From assembly GCA_965227455.1 (NCBI GenBank), contig OZ245752.1, positions 1,488,001 through 1,552,000 on the forward strand: a stretch of DNA of 64,000 bases. The letters run 5' to 3'. The notes under the pieces were generated by a model, which made no database searches, was not told where the DNA came from, and saw nothing but the letters and a program-made list of their open reading frames with translations. This document shows positions 51,005-59,636 of this stretch, in pieces. Numbering within the stretch: the stretch's first letter is position 1; the number at the start of each line of letters is the position of its first letter. The stretch comes from JABDIP01 sp965227455. Lineage in GTDB: Bacteria > Pseudomonadota > Alphaproteobacteria > DSM-16000 > Inquilinaceae. A program made the position numbers and the translations under genes.

Positions 51005-52456
51005 ATGACCCTTCGCAAATTCAACTACATCGCCGGCGAATGGCTCGCGGGCGAGAGCGAGAGCGAAAACCGGAATCCGTCGGATGTCTCCGATGTGATC
51101 GGGCTTTATGCCCAGGCCGGGGCCGATCAACTGGAAACGGCCCTGGACGCCGCCCGCCTGGCGCAGGCGGATTGGGCGCGGACCGGGATCGAGCGCCGCT
51201 ACAAGGCACTGATGGCCATCGGCGAGGAGCTGATGGCGCGTTCCGCCGAGCTTGGCGAGTTGCTGTCGCGGGAGGAAGGCAAGCCGCGGGCCGAAGGCGT
51301 CGGCGAGGTCTACCGCGCCGGGCAGTTCTTCACCTATTACGCCGCCGAGACCCTGCGCCAGATCGGCGACACCGCGGACTCCGTGCGCGACGGCATCGAG
51401 ATCGATGTGCGGCGGGAGCCGGTCGGCGTGGTCGCCGTGATCTCCCCGTGGAATTTCCCGACGGCGACCGCCAGCTGGAAGATCGCACCGGCCCTGGCCT
51501 TCGGCAATGCGGTGATCTGGAAGCCGGCCAATGTCACCCCGGCCTCGGCCGTGGCGCTGACCGAGATCATCGCCAGGCAGGATCTGCCCAAGGGGCTGTT
51601 CAGCCTGGTGATGGGATCGGGCCGCTCGATCGGCCAGCGCCTGGTCGAAAGCCCGAAGGTGGACGCGATCTCCTTCACCGGGTCGGTCCCGGTCGGCAAG
51701 GGAATCGCCGCCGCCGCGGTGCAGAACCTGACCAAGGTGCAAATGGAGATGGGTTCCAAGAACGCCCTGGCGGTGATGGATGACGGCGATCTCGACATCG
51801 CCGTATCGGCGGCCCTGGGCGGTGCCTTCGGCGGCACCGGCCAGAAATGCACCGCCTCTTCCCGGCTTGTGGTGCATGAGCGTGTCCATGACGCCTTTGT
51901 CGAAAAGCTGGTCGCCGGCGCCCGGGCGCTGAAGGTGGGGCATGCGCTGGAGGACGGCACCCAGATCGGGCCGGCGGTCAGCGCCGAGCAGCTTCAGGGC
52001 AATCTCGACTATCTCGAGATCGCCAATTCCGAGGGCGGCGAGCTGCTATGCGGCGGCGAGCGCTTGGAGCGGCCGACCGAGGGCTACTACATGGCCCCGG
52101 CGGTCATCGCCAATACGGACAATTCCATGCGGGTGAACCGCGAGGAGATGTTCGCGCCCATCGCCTGCGTGATCAAGGCCGGCTCCTACGACGAGGCCCT
52201 GGCCATCGTGAACGACACCAATTTCGGCCTGACCTCGGGCATCGTCACCGGCTCGCTGGCCCGCGCCACGCATTTCCGCCGCAACGTCCGCACCGGCTGC
52301 GTGATGGTCAACCTGGCGACCGCCGGCACCGACTACCACGTGCCGTTCGGCGGCCGCGGCGACAGCTCCTACGGTCCTCGCGAGCAGGGCGCCTACGCGG
52401 CGGAGTTCTACACCACCGTGAAGACCTCCTATATCGCCGCCGGCCGGCCGGAGTGA
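51005..52456 (+). CDS. NAD(P)-dependent aldehyde dehydrogenase, ketoglutarate-semialdehyde dehydrogenase-like
   Basis: A 483-residue aldehyde dehydrogenase. The catalytic set is complete: Asn150 in ISPWNFP, Glu248 in MEMGSKN, Cys282 in GQKCTASS. The sequence style (FTGSVPVGKGIAAAAVQNLT, GSKNALAVMDDGDLD) resembles 2-oxoglutarate semialdehyde (2,5-dioxovalerate) dehydrogenases, which end sugar-acid and hydroxyproline pathways. It is the first gene of the LysR-controlled operon and overlaps the dipeptidase-like gene (GTGA). Confidence 0.9.
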   Translation: MTLRKFNYIAGEWLAGESESENRNPSDVSDVIGLYAQAGADQLETALDAARLAQADWARTGIERRYKALMAIGEELMARSAELGELLSREEGKPRAEGVGEVYRAGQFFTYYAAETLRQIGDTADSVRDGIEIDVRREPVGVVAVISPWNFPTATASWKIAPALAFGNAVIWKPANVTPASAVALTEIIARQDLPKGLFSLVMGSGRSIGQRLVESPKVDAISFTGSVPVGKGIAAAAVQNLTKVQMEMGSKNALAVMDDGDLDIAVSAALGGAFGGTGQKCTASSRLVVHERVHDAFVEKLVAGARALKVGHALEDGTQIGPAVSAEQLQGNLDYLEIANSEGGELLCGGERLERPTEGYYMAPAVIANTDNSMRVNREEMFAPIACVIKAGSYDEALAIVNDTNFGLTSGIVTGSLARATHFRRNVRTGCVMVNLATAGTDYHVPFGGRGDSSYGPREQGAYAAEFYTTVKTSYIAAGRPE

Positions 52457-53481
52457 GCGCCGTGACCGAGACCTATCGGATCGATTGCCTGCAATACGCC
52501 AACTGGTCGGAAAAGATATTCCGGCAGATGCGCGAGGGCGGTGTGGACGCGGTGCATGTGACCATCGCCTACCACGAGAACTTCCGCGAGACGGTCCACA
52601 ACATCGAGCGCTGGAACCGCTGGTTCGAGCGCTATCCCGACCTGATCGTCCAGGGGCGCACCGCCGATGACGTGCGGCGGGCGCGCGAGACCGGCAGGAC
52701 CGCGATCTTCTTCGGGTTCCAGAACCCCTCGCCCATCGAGGACGATATCGGCCTGGTGGAGATCCTCCATGCGCTGGGCGCGCGCTTCATGCAGCTCAGC
52801 TACAACAACCAGTCGCTGCTGGCGACCGGCTGCTACGAGGCCGAGGATCCGGGCATCACCCGCATGGGTCGCGAGGTGATCCGCGAGATGAACCGGGTCG
52901 GGCTGGTCGTCGACATGAGCCACTCGGCGGAGCGCTCGACCCTGGAGGCGATCGAGATCTCGGAACGGCCGATCGCGATCACCCATGCCAATCCCGCCTT
53001 CTGGCACCCGGCCCTGCGCAACAAGTCCGACGACGTGCTGCGGGCCCTCGGACAATCCGGCGGCATGCTGGGGTTCTCGGTCTATCCGCATCACTTGAAG
53101 GACAAGTCCGACTGCACCCTGGAGAGCTTCTGCGAGATGGTCGCGCGGACGGCGGAGCTGATGGGTGCGGAGCAAATCGGCATCGGCACCGACCTCTGCC
53201 AGGACCAGCCGGACAGCGTCGTGGAATGGATGCGGACGGGCCGCTGGACCAAGCAGATCGACTATGGGGAGGGCTCGAAGAGCGACGCCGGCTTCCCGCC
53301 GATGCCGACCTGGTTCCGCGACAACAGGGACTTCGGGAACATCGAGACCGGGCTGCGGACCGTCGGCTTCGACGCCGGTGAGGCAGCCGCGATCATGGGC
53401 GGCAACTGGCTGAGATTCTTCGCCGAGAGCTTCGAACCGGCAACCGAAGGAGGCCCGTCGGCGGACACCGCCGCCCGATGA
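52453..53481 (+). CDS. M19 (renal dipeptidase) family protein lacking the N-terminal HxD motif
   Basis: A 342-residue M19-type TIM-barrel protein, starting at a GTG inside the preceding stop. Family blocks are present: TAIFFGFQNPSPIEDDIGLV, MQLSYNNQSLLATGCYE, GLVVDMSHSAERSTLEAIE, ITHANPAFW, HPALRNKSDDVLRALGQSGG and QIGIGTDLCQ. The first zinc ligands of true dipeptidases (DGHxD) are replaced by IDCLQYANWS, as in the M19-like protein of the Pseudomonas glycine-betaine catabolic cluster (PA5396). This subgroup probably is not a dipeptidase; its reaction is unknown. A BCCT transporter follows directly. Confidence 0.88.
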   Translation: MSAVTETYRIDCLQYANWSEKIFRQMREGGVDAVHVTIAYHENFRETVHNIERWNRWFERYPDLIVQGRTADDVRRARETGRTAIFFGFQNPSPIEDDIGLVEILHALGARFMQLSYNNQSLLATGCYEAEDPGITRMGREVIREMNRVGLVVDMSHSAERSTLEAIEISERPIAITHANPAFWHPALRNKSDDVLRALGQSGGMLGFSVYPHHLKDKSDCTLESFCEMVARTAELMGAEQIGIGTDLCQDQPDSVVEWMRTGRWTKQIDYGEGSKSDAGFPPMPTWFRDNRDFGNIETGLRTVGFDAGEAAAIMGGNWLRFFAESFEPATEGGPSADTAAR

Positions 53482-53559
53482 CCACCTGACACCAACAACA
53501 CCGCAAGGCGGCGCGAGACCGCACGGGTGCACCTCAATGCGTTACTGGGAGGAATCCAC

Positions 53560-55119
53560 ATGACCGATATTCCAGCCGGACCGGGGCCACGGGCGATCGG
53601 CCTGAGCGGCGTGAACACGCCGATCTTCATGCTGACGGGCGGGTTCATCGTCCTGTTCTGCGTGCTGGCTCTGGTCAGCCTCGATACGCTTTCGGCCGTG
53701 GTCGATGCGAGCTTCGCCTGGTCGGCGAAATTCTTCGGCCTCTACTGGCAGTTGCTGCTTCTGGCCACCTTCCTGATGGGTCTGGTGATCGCGGTGCTGC
53801 CCGGCGGCAAGGCGATCATGGGCGGCCTGAAGGCGCCCGAGTTTACCGTCTTCCAGTGGGGTTCGATGGTCATGTGCACCCTGCTCGCCGGCGGAGGTGT
53901 GTTCTGGGCAGCGGGCGAACCGATGGCGCATTTCACCTCGGTGCCGCCGATCTTCGCAGGCGTCGCGGCCAACTCGGCGGAGGCCGTGCCCTACGCGCTG
54001 GCGCAGTCCTACCTGCATTGGGGCTTCCTGGCCTGGGCCATCCTGGGCAGCCTGACCACGGTCATGCTGATGCATTACCACTACGAGAAGGGCCTGCCGC
54101 TGGCGCCGCGCACCCTGCTCTACCCGGTATTCAAGGAGCGGGCGTTGGAAGGCCCGATCGGCTGGATCGCCGATGCCTCCTGCATCATCGCGGTCGTCGC
54201 CGGAACGGTCGGCCCGATCGGATTCTTGGGACTCCAGGTCAGCTATGGCCTTGAGGCGCTGTTCGGCGTTCCCGATGGCCTGGCGACCCATGCCACGGTG
54301 ATCGCCGGCCTCGTCGCGCTCTACACGATCTCCGCCATCACCGGGGTCAACAGGGGCATCCAGATCCTCAGCCGGGTCAATATCGTGCTCGGCGCGGTCC
54401 TGCTGGTCTTCATCATAGTGGCAGGCCCGACGCTGTTCATCTTCTCCAGCTTCTTCAGCGGCCTGGCGACCCATATCGGGAACTTCTTCCAGATGGCGCT
54501 GTACCGCGGCGATGCCGGCCTGTTCGGCGACGCCGGATGGCTGGGCTGGTGGACGGTGTTCTTCTGGGGCTGGTTCCTCGGCTATGGCCCGCTGATGGCG
54601 ATCTTCATCGCCCGGGTCAGCCGTGGCCGGTCGATCCGCTCGATCGTGGTGATGCTGTCCATCGTGGCGCCGCTCGTCACCATGTTCTGGTTCACCATCG
54701 TCGGCGGCACCGGGCTGGGGCAGGAACTCGCCGAACCCAACACGGTGTCGAAGGCGTTCGAAGGGTTCAACCTGCCGGCTGCGCTGCTGGCGATCACCCA
54801 GTCCCTGCCGCTCGGCTTCATCGTGTCGCTGCTGTTCCTGGTGCTGACGACGATCTTCGTCGCCACGACCGGGGATTCGATGACCTATTGCCTGTCGGTC
54901 TCCATGTCCGAGAGCGACAACCCGTCGACCATCGTGCGGGTGTTCTGGGGCATCGCCATGGGCGTCATGGCGCTGATCCTGATCTCGGTCGGCTCCGGCG
55001 GCGTCGGCAAGCTGCAGTCGTTCATCGTGGTGACGGCGGTGCCGGTATCGCTGGTGCTGCTGCCCTCGCTTTGGGATGCGCTGCGGATTACCCTGGAAAA
55101 GGGCAAGGCCGGCGCCTGA
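53560..55119 (+). CDS. BCCT-family transporter
   Basis: A 519-residue membrane protein with about 12 hydrophobic segments. The betaine/carnitine/choline transporter signature is clear: WWTVFFWGWFLGYGPLMAIF, IARVSRGRSIRSIV, GVFWAAGEPMAHF and SYLHWGFLAWAI. BCCT carriers import quaternary ammonium compounds or other osmolytes with sodium or protons. The ATG follows GGGAGGAAT. Its place in the operon suggests that it imports the substrate degraded by the neighbouring enzymes. Confidence 0.95.
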   Translation: MTDIPAGPGPRAIGLSGVNTPIFMLTGGFIVLFCVLALVSLDTLSAVVDASFAWSAKFFGLYWQLLLLATFLMGLVIAVLPGGKAIMGGLKAPEFTVFQWGSMVMCTLLAGGGVFWAAGEPMAHFTSVPPIFAGVAANSAEAVPYALAQSYLHWGFLAWAILGSLTTVMLMHYHYEKGLPLAPRTLLYPVFKERALEGPIGWIADASCIIAVVAGTVGPIGFLGLQVSYGLEALFGVPDGLATHATVIAGLVALYTISAITGVNRGIQILSRVNIVLGAVLLVFIIVAGPTLFIFSSFFSGLATHIGNFFQMALYRGDAGLFGDAGWLGWWTVFFWGWFLGYGPLMAIFIARVSRGRSIRSIVVMLSIVAPLVTMFWFTIVGGTGLGQELAEPNTVSKAFEGFNLPAALLAITQSLPLGFIVSLLFLVLTTIFVATTGDSMTYCLSVSMSESDNPSTIVRVFWGIAMGVMALILISVGSGGVGKLQSFIVVTAVPVSLVLLPSLWDALRITLEKGKAGA

Positions 55120-55152
55120 CGGCCCGGCCCCGCCAGAGAGGAAGTCTGTCCG

Positions 55153-56856
55153 ATGGAGGCGACTCGCAAATCCGTATCGACCGTGCCGTTGCGGCCGCCC
55201 GGGACGGTCATGCGCCTTGCCCGCCTGGGGTCTTTCCACCAGAGCCGGCTGTCGTTCATGCGCACCCTGCTGCGGCGGATGAAGCATGAGGCCTGGGACT
55301 TCGAGCGCCCGGTCTTCGAGATCGACGCAAAGGGCGTCGGCCTCGCGGTCTACTCCGCCAAGGGTCCGGAGCGGACTTACAGCCTGGTCTGCTTCGGCCA
55401 CGACCTGCCGCCGGAGCAACGCTCCGACCGGGTCATCGCCCAGGCCTGGGACGCGACCTTCACCCTGTTCGACGGCGTGCCCACCGAGGCCGATATCGAG
55501 CGCCTGTCCTGGAACGTGCCGAAGCAGGAGGCCGGCCGGGTGACCAGTCGCGAGATCAGCATCTCGCGCGCCAACCGGTCGGTGCGCATGTTCGAGCATG
55601 TCGTCGACTGCCTGGCGGCCGGCCGCCAGCCCGACCGGGAGAAGGTCGAGGCGGTCGGCTATCTGATGCGGACCACCGCCGTCTACGGCTCGGGCAAGTT
55701 CGGCGCCGCCGACCGCGAGGCGATCGCCGATCGTCCGGAACTGGCAGCGCCGTTCCAGGCGGAGATGCTGTCGGTCTTCCTGACCCGCACCTTCATCCTC
55801 GACCTGGTGGAGCATCTGGCGCACAAGCGCGCGCCGGAGACCGCGGTGCCCCTGGAGCCGGCGCTGCGCCGTCGCTTCGGGGTCGGCAATTCCACCGGGC
55901 TCGGCCTGGCACCCTTCATCGTCAATCACCCGATGCTGCTCAACAACTGGATCGCGGCGCGCGAGGAGGCCCTGGCCCGCATCCGCTCCCTGCCGAGCGC
56001 GGCACCCGCCGAGGCCGCGGCGTTCCGCGCGATGCTGGCCCGCGCCCGCATCAGCGCCGAGGAATGGCGCTCGGAGCACTCGCTGCAGATCCAGAAGCTC
56101 ATCATGCTCCGGGCCGATCTCGCCCATCTGGAGGAACATGTCGCGGCCGGCGCGCTCGACGGAGAGGCGCCGTGGGACCGGCTCTACGATTGGGCCGAGA
56201 CGAACCTCTCGATCGAAGGCCAGGAGCAACTGGTCTCGCTGATGCTGGAGCCCCATGGCGATCTGGTCGACGAGCTCGCCGACTGCATGGGCGCCGACGA
56301 GGACTCCGCCTTTCGCATCGATGGCGCGATGACGCTCGACCGGCTGGGCGCGCTCCTGGACGAGATCTACGGCTGGGCCCAGGAGATCGACTGGAACTCG
56401 CCCGACAGCCTGGCGCGGGTCTGGTACGTCTCGGAGGAAAAGCTGGAGCCGCGCCTGGGCGAGCGCTTCGAGGAGCCGATCGAACCCTACGAGCAGCCGC
56501 TGGCGCCGGGCCGTGACGCGGCGATGCTACGCCGCGACCTGGAGGCCTGGGAGGGCGACCAGACGGTCGCCGCCTTTCTGCTGCGCCATCCAGAGCACCG
56601 CCATATCGTGCGTCGGGCGCAGATCGCGGCACGCTTTCCCTATGCCGAGATCCGCGACAACACGATCTCGGCGGCGCTGCTACCGATCGACCTGCTGCGC
56701 TGCAAGCTGTCCTTCTTCGGCGCCACCCATTTCGACCCGCGCTCGGACCGCTGGGTGCGCATCAACATGTTCCAGGGCGCGCCCTTCCCCCACGAGCTGT
56801 CCGGGGAGGACGCCGACGACTGGTCCTACCCGCCCCTGCCGGAGGTCGTGGGATGA
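55153..56856 (+). CDS. large conserved protein of unknown function, paired with DUF3726
   Basis: A 567-residue soluble protein with no motif I recognise. Conserved-looking blocks include GTVMRLARLGSFHQSRLSFM, FEIDAKGVGLAVYSAKGPER, TYSLVCFGHDLPPEQRSDRV, AWDATFTLFDG, YLMRTTAVYGSGKFGAADRE, FGVGNSTGLGLAPFIVNHPM and AEIRDNTISAALLPIDLLRC. It has no signal peptide and no membrane helices. Its stop overlaps the DUF3726 start (ATGA), so the two products may work together. Coding sequence looks normal for the chromosome. It is likely an uncharacterised enzyme or enzyme subunit of the catabolic operon. Confidence 0.88.
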   Translation: MEATRKSVSTVPLRPPGTVMRLARLGSFHQSRLSFMRTLLRRMKHEAWDFERPVFEIDAKGVGLAVYSAKGPERTYSLVCFGHDLPPEQRSDRVIAQAWDATFTLFDGVPTEADIERLSWNVPKQEAGRVTSREISISRANRSVRMFEHVVDCLAAGRQPDREKVEAVGYLMRTTAVYGSGKFGAADREAIADRPELAAPFQAEMLSVFLTRTFILDLVEHLAHKRAPETAVPLEPALRRRFGVGNSTGLGLAPFIVNHPMLLNNWIAAREEALARIRSLPSAAPAEAAAFRAMLARARISAEEWRSEHSLQIQKLIMLRADLAHLEEHVAAGALDGEAPWDRLYDWAETNLSIEGQEQLVSLMLEPHGDLVDELADCMGADEDSAFRIDGAMTLDRLGALLDEIYGWAQEIDWNSPDSLARVWYVSEEKLEPRLGERFEEPIEPYEQPLAPGRDAAMLRRDLEAWEGDQTVAAFLLRHPEHRHIVRRAQIAARFPYAEIRDNTISAALLPIDLLRCKLSFFGATHFDPRSDRWVRINMFQGAPFPHELSGEDADDWSYPPLPEVVG

Positions 56857-57503
56857 CATTTTCGCTGAACGAGATCGAGGCCATCGGCAAGCGCGCGGCG
56901 CGCGGCGCCGGGCTGCCCTGGGGCCTCGCCGAGGAGGCGGGCAAGGCGGCCCGCTGGCTGACCGCGCGCGGCCTGCCGGGGCCAGAGGAACTGGCCGAGA
57001 TCCTGACCCGCAACGACGGCAAGGATTATGACGACCTGGCCCCGGTGTCGGCGGAGGGTGTCTGGCAGGCACCTTCGGGGCGGCTCTGCCCGCTGGTCTC
57101 GGGCCCGGCGCTGTGCGATCGGGCGGCGGAGATCGCCGCCGGGCTGGAGATCGTGTTCGGACCGACGGCCCAGCCGCTGCTGCTGGCGCCCTATGCCGCC
57201 GGCGCCGCAAAGCTCACCGGAGCGACCATCGAATTGTCCTGGGCCGGTGTGGCGATGACCTTCACGCCAGACGCCGTCTCGATCGAAGGCGACCCGGCGG
57301 CGCTGACGGCACGCAGCGCGGACAGCGTGCACTGCCGAAAAGCCGGCCAGGCCATGGCGGGGTCGCCGGGCGGAGCACCGGGCCGTGATGTCGATGCGGA
57401 GACCTGGAGCCGGCTCAACGCCTTCGCCCAGCGCACCTTCGCGCCGGCGACCGAGGCCTCGCGGCTGGCCGGGGCCGGCGCTGGGTTGACCGACAACGAC
57501 TGA
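56853..57503 (+). CDS. DUF3726 family protein
   Basis: A 216-residue protein matching DUF3726: MTFSLNEIEAIGKRAARGAG, GLPWGLAEEAGKAARWLTAR, GLPGPEELAEIL, CPLVSGPALCDRA and QPLLLAPYAAGAAKLTGATI. The function of the family is unknown, and it habitually lies beside the large unknown gene and Ldh-family reductases. It overlaps the preceding gene and is followed after 15 bases by the Ldh-family gene. It could be a small subunit of an enzyme formed with the 567-residue protein. Confidence 0.88.
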   Translation: MTFSLNEIEAIGKRAARGAGLPWGLAEEAGKAARWLTARGLPGPEELAEILTRNDGKDYDDLAPVSAEGVWQAPSGRLCPLVSGPALCDRAAEIAAGLEIVFGPTAQPLLLAPYAAGAAKLTGATIELSWAGVAMTFTPDAVSIEGDPAALTARSADSVHCRKAGQAMAGSPGGAPGRDVDAETWSRLNAFAQRTFAPATEASRLAGAGAGLTDND

Positions 57504-57518
57504 CGCGGAGTTCCGGCG

Positions 57519-58526
57519 ATGACCGACGTGCCGATCCTGACCCTCGACGAGATCGAGGATCTCGCCTTTCGCGCCCTGGTCGCAGCCGGCACCGCCGAGG
57601 CCAACGCCCGGCCCCTTGCCGAGGCGACGGCGGCCACCGAGGCCGATGGCATCGCCAGCCATGGACTCGCCTATATCCCGACCTATTGCGAGCATGTCCG
57701 CTGCGGCAAGGTCGACGGCCAGGCCCGCCCGGAGCTGTCGCGGCCGGCACCTTCCGTGGTGCAGGTCGATGCAGCGACCGGCTTCGCCCACCCGGCGATC
57801 GCGCTGGGCTACGAGGCGCTCGTCCCAGCGGCGCGGGAACTGGGCGTGGCGGCGCTGGCAGTGCGCAATTCATACAATTGCGGCGTGCTCGGCTACCACA
57901 CCAGGCGGCTGGCGAAGCAGGGCCTGCTGGCGATCGGCTTCACCAACGCGCCGGCATCGATCGCGCCGGTGGGCGGGCGTCGGCCGGTGGTCGGCACCAA
58001 CCCGTTCTCGCTGGCGGCACCGGACGGCGAAGGCGGCGTGGCGGTGCTGATCGACCAGAGCGCCAGCGTGATCGCCAAGAGCGAGATCATGAAGCACGCC
58101 CGCGAGGGCCTGCCGATCCCGCCGGACTGGGCGCTGGACCCCGAGGGTCACCCGACCACGGATCCCGAGATCGCGCTCAAGGGCTCCATGGCCCCGTCCG
58201 GCGGCTATAAGGGCGTCGGCGTGGCGCTGATGGTCGAGATCATGGCCGCGGCCATGTCCGGCGCCACGCTGGGAGTCAACGCCAGCCCCTTCTCGGGCAC
58301 GAAGGGCGGGCCGCCGAAAACCGGTCAGTTCTTCCTGGCCATTGCACCGGATACGACCTCGGGCGGCCTGTTTGCCGAACGTCTCTCGACGCTTGTCGAG
58401 GAACTCCGCGACCAGCCCGGCGTCCGCGTGCCCGGTGACGGCCGCAGGGCGGCCCGACGGCGGGCCGAGCGCAAGGGCGTTGCCGTGAACCCCGCGACGC
58501 TGGAGAAGGTAAAGGCCTGGCTGTAG
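57519..58526 (+). CDS. Ldh-family (malate/lactate/imine reductase type) oxidoreductase
   Basis: A 335-residue NAD(P)-dependent oxidoreductase of the LDH2/MDG2 family, which includes sulfolactate, ureidoglycolate and delta-1-pyrroline-2-carboxylate reductases. SHGL holds the conserved His48; GGRRPVVGTNPFSLAAPDG, VLIDQSASVIAKSEI and SMAPSGGYKGVGVALMVEIM are typical. The common SxHxG segment is NSYNCGVLGYH here, so the usual His is Asn, a possible specificity change. With RidA and the DapA-type gene nearby, imine reduction of a cyclic amino acid is a reasonable guess. Confidence 0.9.
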   Translation: MTDVPILTLDEIEDLAFRALVAAGTAEANARPLAEATAATEADGIASHGLAYIPTYCEHVRCGKVDGQARPELSRPAPSVVQVDAATGFAHPAIALGYEALVPAARELGVAALAVRNSYNCGVLGYHTRRLAKQGLLAIGFTNAPASIAPVGGRRPVVGTNPFSLAAPDGEGGVAVLIDQSASVIAKSEIMKHAREGLPIPPDWALDPEGHPTTDPEIALKGSMAPSGGYKGVGVALMVEIMAAAMSGATLGVNASPFSGTKGGPPKTGQFFLAIAPDTTSGGLFAERLSTLVEELRDQPGVRVPGDGRRAARRRAERKGVAVNPATLEKVKAWL

Positions 58527-58613
58527 GACCGCGGCCGAATTCCCTTGGCGCGATCCCGGGCAATCGATTTCGGAACAACGGCGCCCGCGCAGTAGCCGCC
58601 GGCCGATGAAATG

Positions 58614-58644
58614 GTATACTGGAATTTGTATACTGTTTGTATAC
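58614..58644. promoter_or_regulatory. GntR operators upstream of gntR
   Basis: GTATAC occurs at 58614, 58628 and 58639; the last two lie 11 bases apart in TTGTATACTG and TTGTATACGC. FCD-type GntR regulators recognise such TNGTATACNA-like palindromes. The same 11-base arrangement occurs before the dapA-like gene. Confidence 0.7.
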
Positions 58645-58706
58645 GCGATGTGGATTGTCGTCGGCGACGCGGCGTCCTCGTCGCCGGCCGACCCGGATGG
58701 AGTGTG

Positions 58707-59393
58707 ATGAGCAAGAGCAGCAAGGAACGGCTCTACGCCGATCTGAAACGGAAGATCCTGACCCTGGCGCTGGAGCCGGGCGCGCATCTGGACGAGACGA
58801 CGCTGAGCGTGGATTACGGCATCTCGCGGACGCCGCTGCGCGACGTGTTCCGGCAGCTGGCCGGCGAAGGCTATATCCAGATCCGCGACAACCGCGGCAC
58901 CATCGTCTCGCCGATGAGCCACAAGAGCATGCGCGATTTCTTCCTGACCGCGCCGATGATCTACGCCTCGGTGGCCCGGCTGGCGGCACAGAACGCGACG
59001 CCGGAGCAGGTCAAGGCGCTTGCAGCGGTGCAGGCAAAGTTCCGCAAGGCGGTGAATGCGGGGTCGGTCGAGGACATGATCTTCTGGAACAACCGCTTCC
59101 ATTTCGACATGGGGCTGATGGCGGACAACCAGTACCTGATGCCCAGCCTGCAGCGGCTGCTGATCGACCATGCCCGCATCGGCCAGACCTTCTGGCGGGC
59201 CCGGGACGACGACATGGCCCGCCGCATCCACGACGCGGCCGACCATCACGACCGCTTCCTGGAGGTCATCGCCGCCGGCGACGCTGACGCGGCCCACGAC
59301 CTGACCCTGGACCATTGGGCCCTGTCGCGGGACCACATGGAGATGTTCGTCCGCCCCGACCCGCTGCCGATCGATACATTGATCTCGGCGTAG
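58707..59393 (+). CDS. GntR-family (FCD subfamily) regulator
   Basis: A 228-residue regulator with the GntR winged helix at about residues 1-70 (KERLYADLKRKILTLALEPG, HLDETTLSVDYGISRTPLRD, VFRQLAGEGYIQIRDNRGTI). The FCD ligand domain at about 75-215 has metal-site residues in FHFDMGLMADNQ and DAADHHDRFLEVIAAGDADA. The start is the Met of MSKSSKERLY; codons upstream contain the operators. It probably represses itself and the genes that follow. Confidence 0.93.
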   Translation: MSKSSKERLYADLKRKILTLALEPGAHLDETTLSVDYGISRTPLRDVFRQLAGEGYIQIRDNRGTIVSPMSHKSMRDFFLTAPMIYASVARLAAQNATPEQVKALAAVQAKFRKAVNAGSVEDMIFWNNRFHFDMGLMADNQYLMPSLQRLLIDHARIGQTFWRARDDDMARRIHDAADHHDRFLEVIAAGDADAAHDLTLDHWALSRDHMEMFVRPDPLPIDTLISA

Positions 59394-59416
59394 TCGGCCG
59401 AAATTCAGCTCTAATA

Positions 59417-59564
59417 GCCCTCACCCGGCCTGCCTTCGGCAGTCCACCCCCCGATCAAGCCGGGGGCAGGCTCTCTCCCAGAGGGAGAGGGTTTGAAGCG
59501 ACGCCCTCTTGGTTCCCTCTCCCCCTGGGAGAGGGTGGCGAGCGAAGCCGAGCCGGGTGAGGGC
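59417..59564. repeat. long intergenic inverted repeat, copy 1
   Basis: Perfect 13-bp outer arms GCCCTCACCCGGC and GCCGGGTGAGGGC enclose inner arms of the CTCTCCC...GGGAGAG type. This is the dispersed intergenic hairpin seen widely in alphaproteobacterial genomes, often at transcript ends. It separates gntR from the dapA-like gene. Confidence 0.8.
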
Positions 59565-59607
59565 TTTCGGCACTTGCCGCTTGTCACGGACCGCCGCCAT
59601 CGCTATT

Positions 59608-59624
59608 GTGTACGAAATGTATAC
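59608..59624. promoter_or_regulatory. GntR operator upstream of the dapA-like gene
   Basis: TTGTGTACGAAATGTATACACG carries GTGTAC at 59608 and GTATAC at 59619, 11 bases apart like the pair before gntR. It ends 12 bases before the start codon of the dapA-like gene, so binding should block initiation. Confidence 0.65.
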
Positions 59625-59636
59625 ACGAGATCGGCC

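Noticed and set aside
53542..56256. A 904-codon minus-strand frame opposite the BCCT and 567-residue genes
   Set aside because: Extremely charged and repetitive (His/Asp/Gln/Arg), spanning two genuine plus-strand genes. Artefact of GC-rich third positions.
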